Positions 63,331 through 64,000 of a DNA stretch of 64,000 nucleotides are shown piece by piece. The stretch comes from Prorocentrum cordatum. Taxonomy: Eukaryota; Sar; Dinophyceae; Prorocentrales; Prorocentraceae. Position 1 is the stretch's first letter. The number at the start of each line of letters is the position of its first letter. The translations under genes were made by a program, and so were the position numbers. Under the pieces are notes generated by a model, which did no database searches, had not been told where the DNA came from, and saw nothing but the letters and a program-made list of their open reading frames with translations. The stretch spans positions 162,501 through 226,500 of the forward strand of contig CAUYUJ010016696.1 of NCBI GenBank assembly GCA_963575745.1, written 5' to 3'.

Positions 63331-63487
63331 AGGTCGGGCCTGTCCTCCTACAGGCGGATCTTGGAAGAAAAATCCACAAGAGCCCCAACATGATTTCTCA
63401 GGCATAGGAATAAAAGCATCGAATAGCGTACCCCGACAATGCTTTATGATCCTTGGGCATTCCTCCTGCAGAGGGACTCGCCCGACT
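63331..63487. mobile_element. GTCGGGC-family MITE (copy 8)
   Basis: AGGTCGGGCCTGTCCTCCTA at left, CTCCTGCAGAGGGACTCGCC and CGACTT at right. Confidence 0.9.
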
Positions 63488-63665
63488 TAACCCTGGACTC
63501 CAAATGCAGCGCGCACGAGCTCGACGACGGGCGCCGCAAGGGGGAACCGAGAGGCCCGCCTTGGAGTCGGCCATGAACTCGTCGTACTCTTTCTGCGCAG
63601 CCGCCTCCGCGGCCTTGGTGTCCGCCTGAGGGCCCAGGGACTGCTCAGTGCGGCCCGTGACCGCA

Positions 63666-63829
63666 TACAGTCGGGGTTGATTGGAGGGGACACGCGGGAG
63701 GATACGAGGCCCTTCCGAGGGTCACGTTGGCATTGGAATGTGGAAGGAATGGGTCGCGAAGCAACACAGGACAAAAGGATACCCCTGATTTGGGAAGGTC
63801 GACCTACTAACAACCAACCTCGACTGAGT
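63666..63829. mobile_element. TACAGTCGG-ended TIR element (copy 2)
   Basis: TACAGTCGGGGTTGATTGGA at left, CTAACAACCAACCTCGACTG at right, with GACACGCGGGAGGATACGAG and GCCCTTCCGAGGG inside as in 21949-22149. Confidence 0.75.
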
Positions 63830-64000
63830 CGACAAACTCGGCACTCGACCGCGCAAGTGCCGCAAAGGAGTCGCCGGAGGCCTCCGGAGGTCTCCCGAGG
63901 TCCTTCCTTGGTCGAGGGTTGCGTTTCTTTGTTGCCAGATGCTAGGTGCCCCTGGCCCAAAGGTGTCCCGAGCCGTTCGCCCCGTTTTGGAACCTCTGAG

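Noticed and set aside
1-64000. Bacterial genes with Shine-Dalgarno sites, operons or terminators
   Set aside because: Composition, introns, spliced-leader relicts and retroelements show a eukaryotic nuclear genome; TTG/CTG/GTG-started frames were ignored.

Overview
This window looks like nuclear DNA of a dinoflagellate. It is GC-rich, very gene-poor and full of microsatellites and short inverted-repeat elements. Two things point to the lineage: a spliced-leader relict array with the layout expected for dinoflagellates (45665-45716, minus strand), and retroelement proteins of kinds I remember from dinoflagellate predicted proteomes (from memory, not searched). The genus is not resolved; Prorocentrum or a Symbiodiniaceae relative would fit. 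Bacterial-style open frames starting at TTG, CTG or GTG are not meaningful here. Most long open frames are translations of (GAT)n, (GAG)n, (TCC)n, (ACAT)n or GC-rich satellites.

Layout. 1-3.2 kb: trinucleotide and tetranucleotide arrays and a ~90-bp tandem repeat. 3.3-5.5 kb: the one convincing host gene, a secreted M43 (MEP1-like) zinc metallopeptidase on the plus strand, with a TIR element in its first intron. 6.8-8.0 kb: a broken reverse transcriptase, minus strand. 8.3-14 kb: a tandem segmental duplication carrying a minisatellite, a (GTT)n array and an 11-bp satellite. 16.6-18.5 kb: about 50 copies of a 36-bp repeat whose units each read like a tiny GT...AG intron, running straight into the last exon of a PIF1-type helicase. 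19-31 kb: purine/pyrimidine arrays, a 73-bp tandem repeat, a (ACAT)n block and many small elements. 31-39 kb: more arrays and two tiny exon fragments of one gene family. 39.6-43.6 kb: a decayed LINE-like element riddled with later insertions. 44.3-45.7 kb: a minus-strand retroposed gene headed by the spliced-leader relicts. 45.7-47.1 kb: a zinc-motif/RNase H pseudogene split by a (GAG)n array. 48.7-52 kb: satellites. 52.7-59.4 kb: an old Ty1/copia-type retrotransposon, minus strand, with gag, integrase, an extra dinoflagellate domain, RT and RNase H still readable and a G-rich array inserted in pol. 59.6-64 kb: further small elements.

The most useful outcome is a catalogue of non-autonomous inverted-repeat families: eight copies of one with GTCGGGC ends, seven copies of a long GC-rich hairpin, and three-copy families with TACTCC ends, with TACACG ends and with TACAGTCAACC ends, plus several rarer ones. 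They sit inside one another and inside older retroelements, so relative ages can be read. Functionally, apart from the metallopeptidase and perhaps the helicase exon, the window is a retroelement graveyard rather than a set of cooperating genes. No tRNA, rRNA or CRISPR was found.
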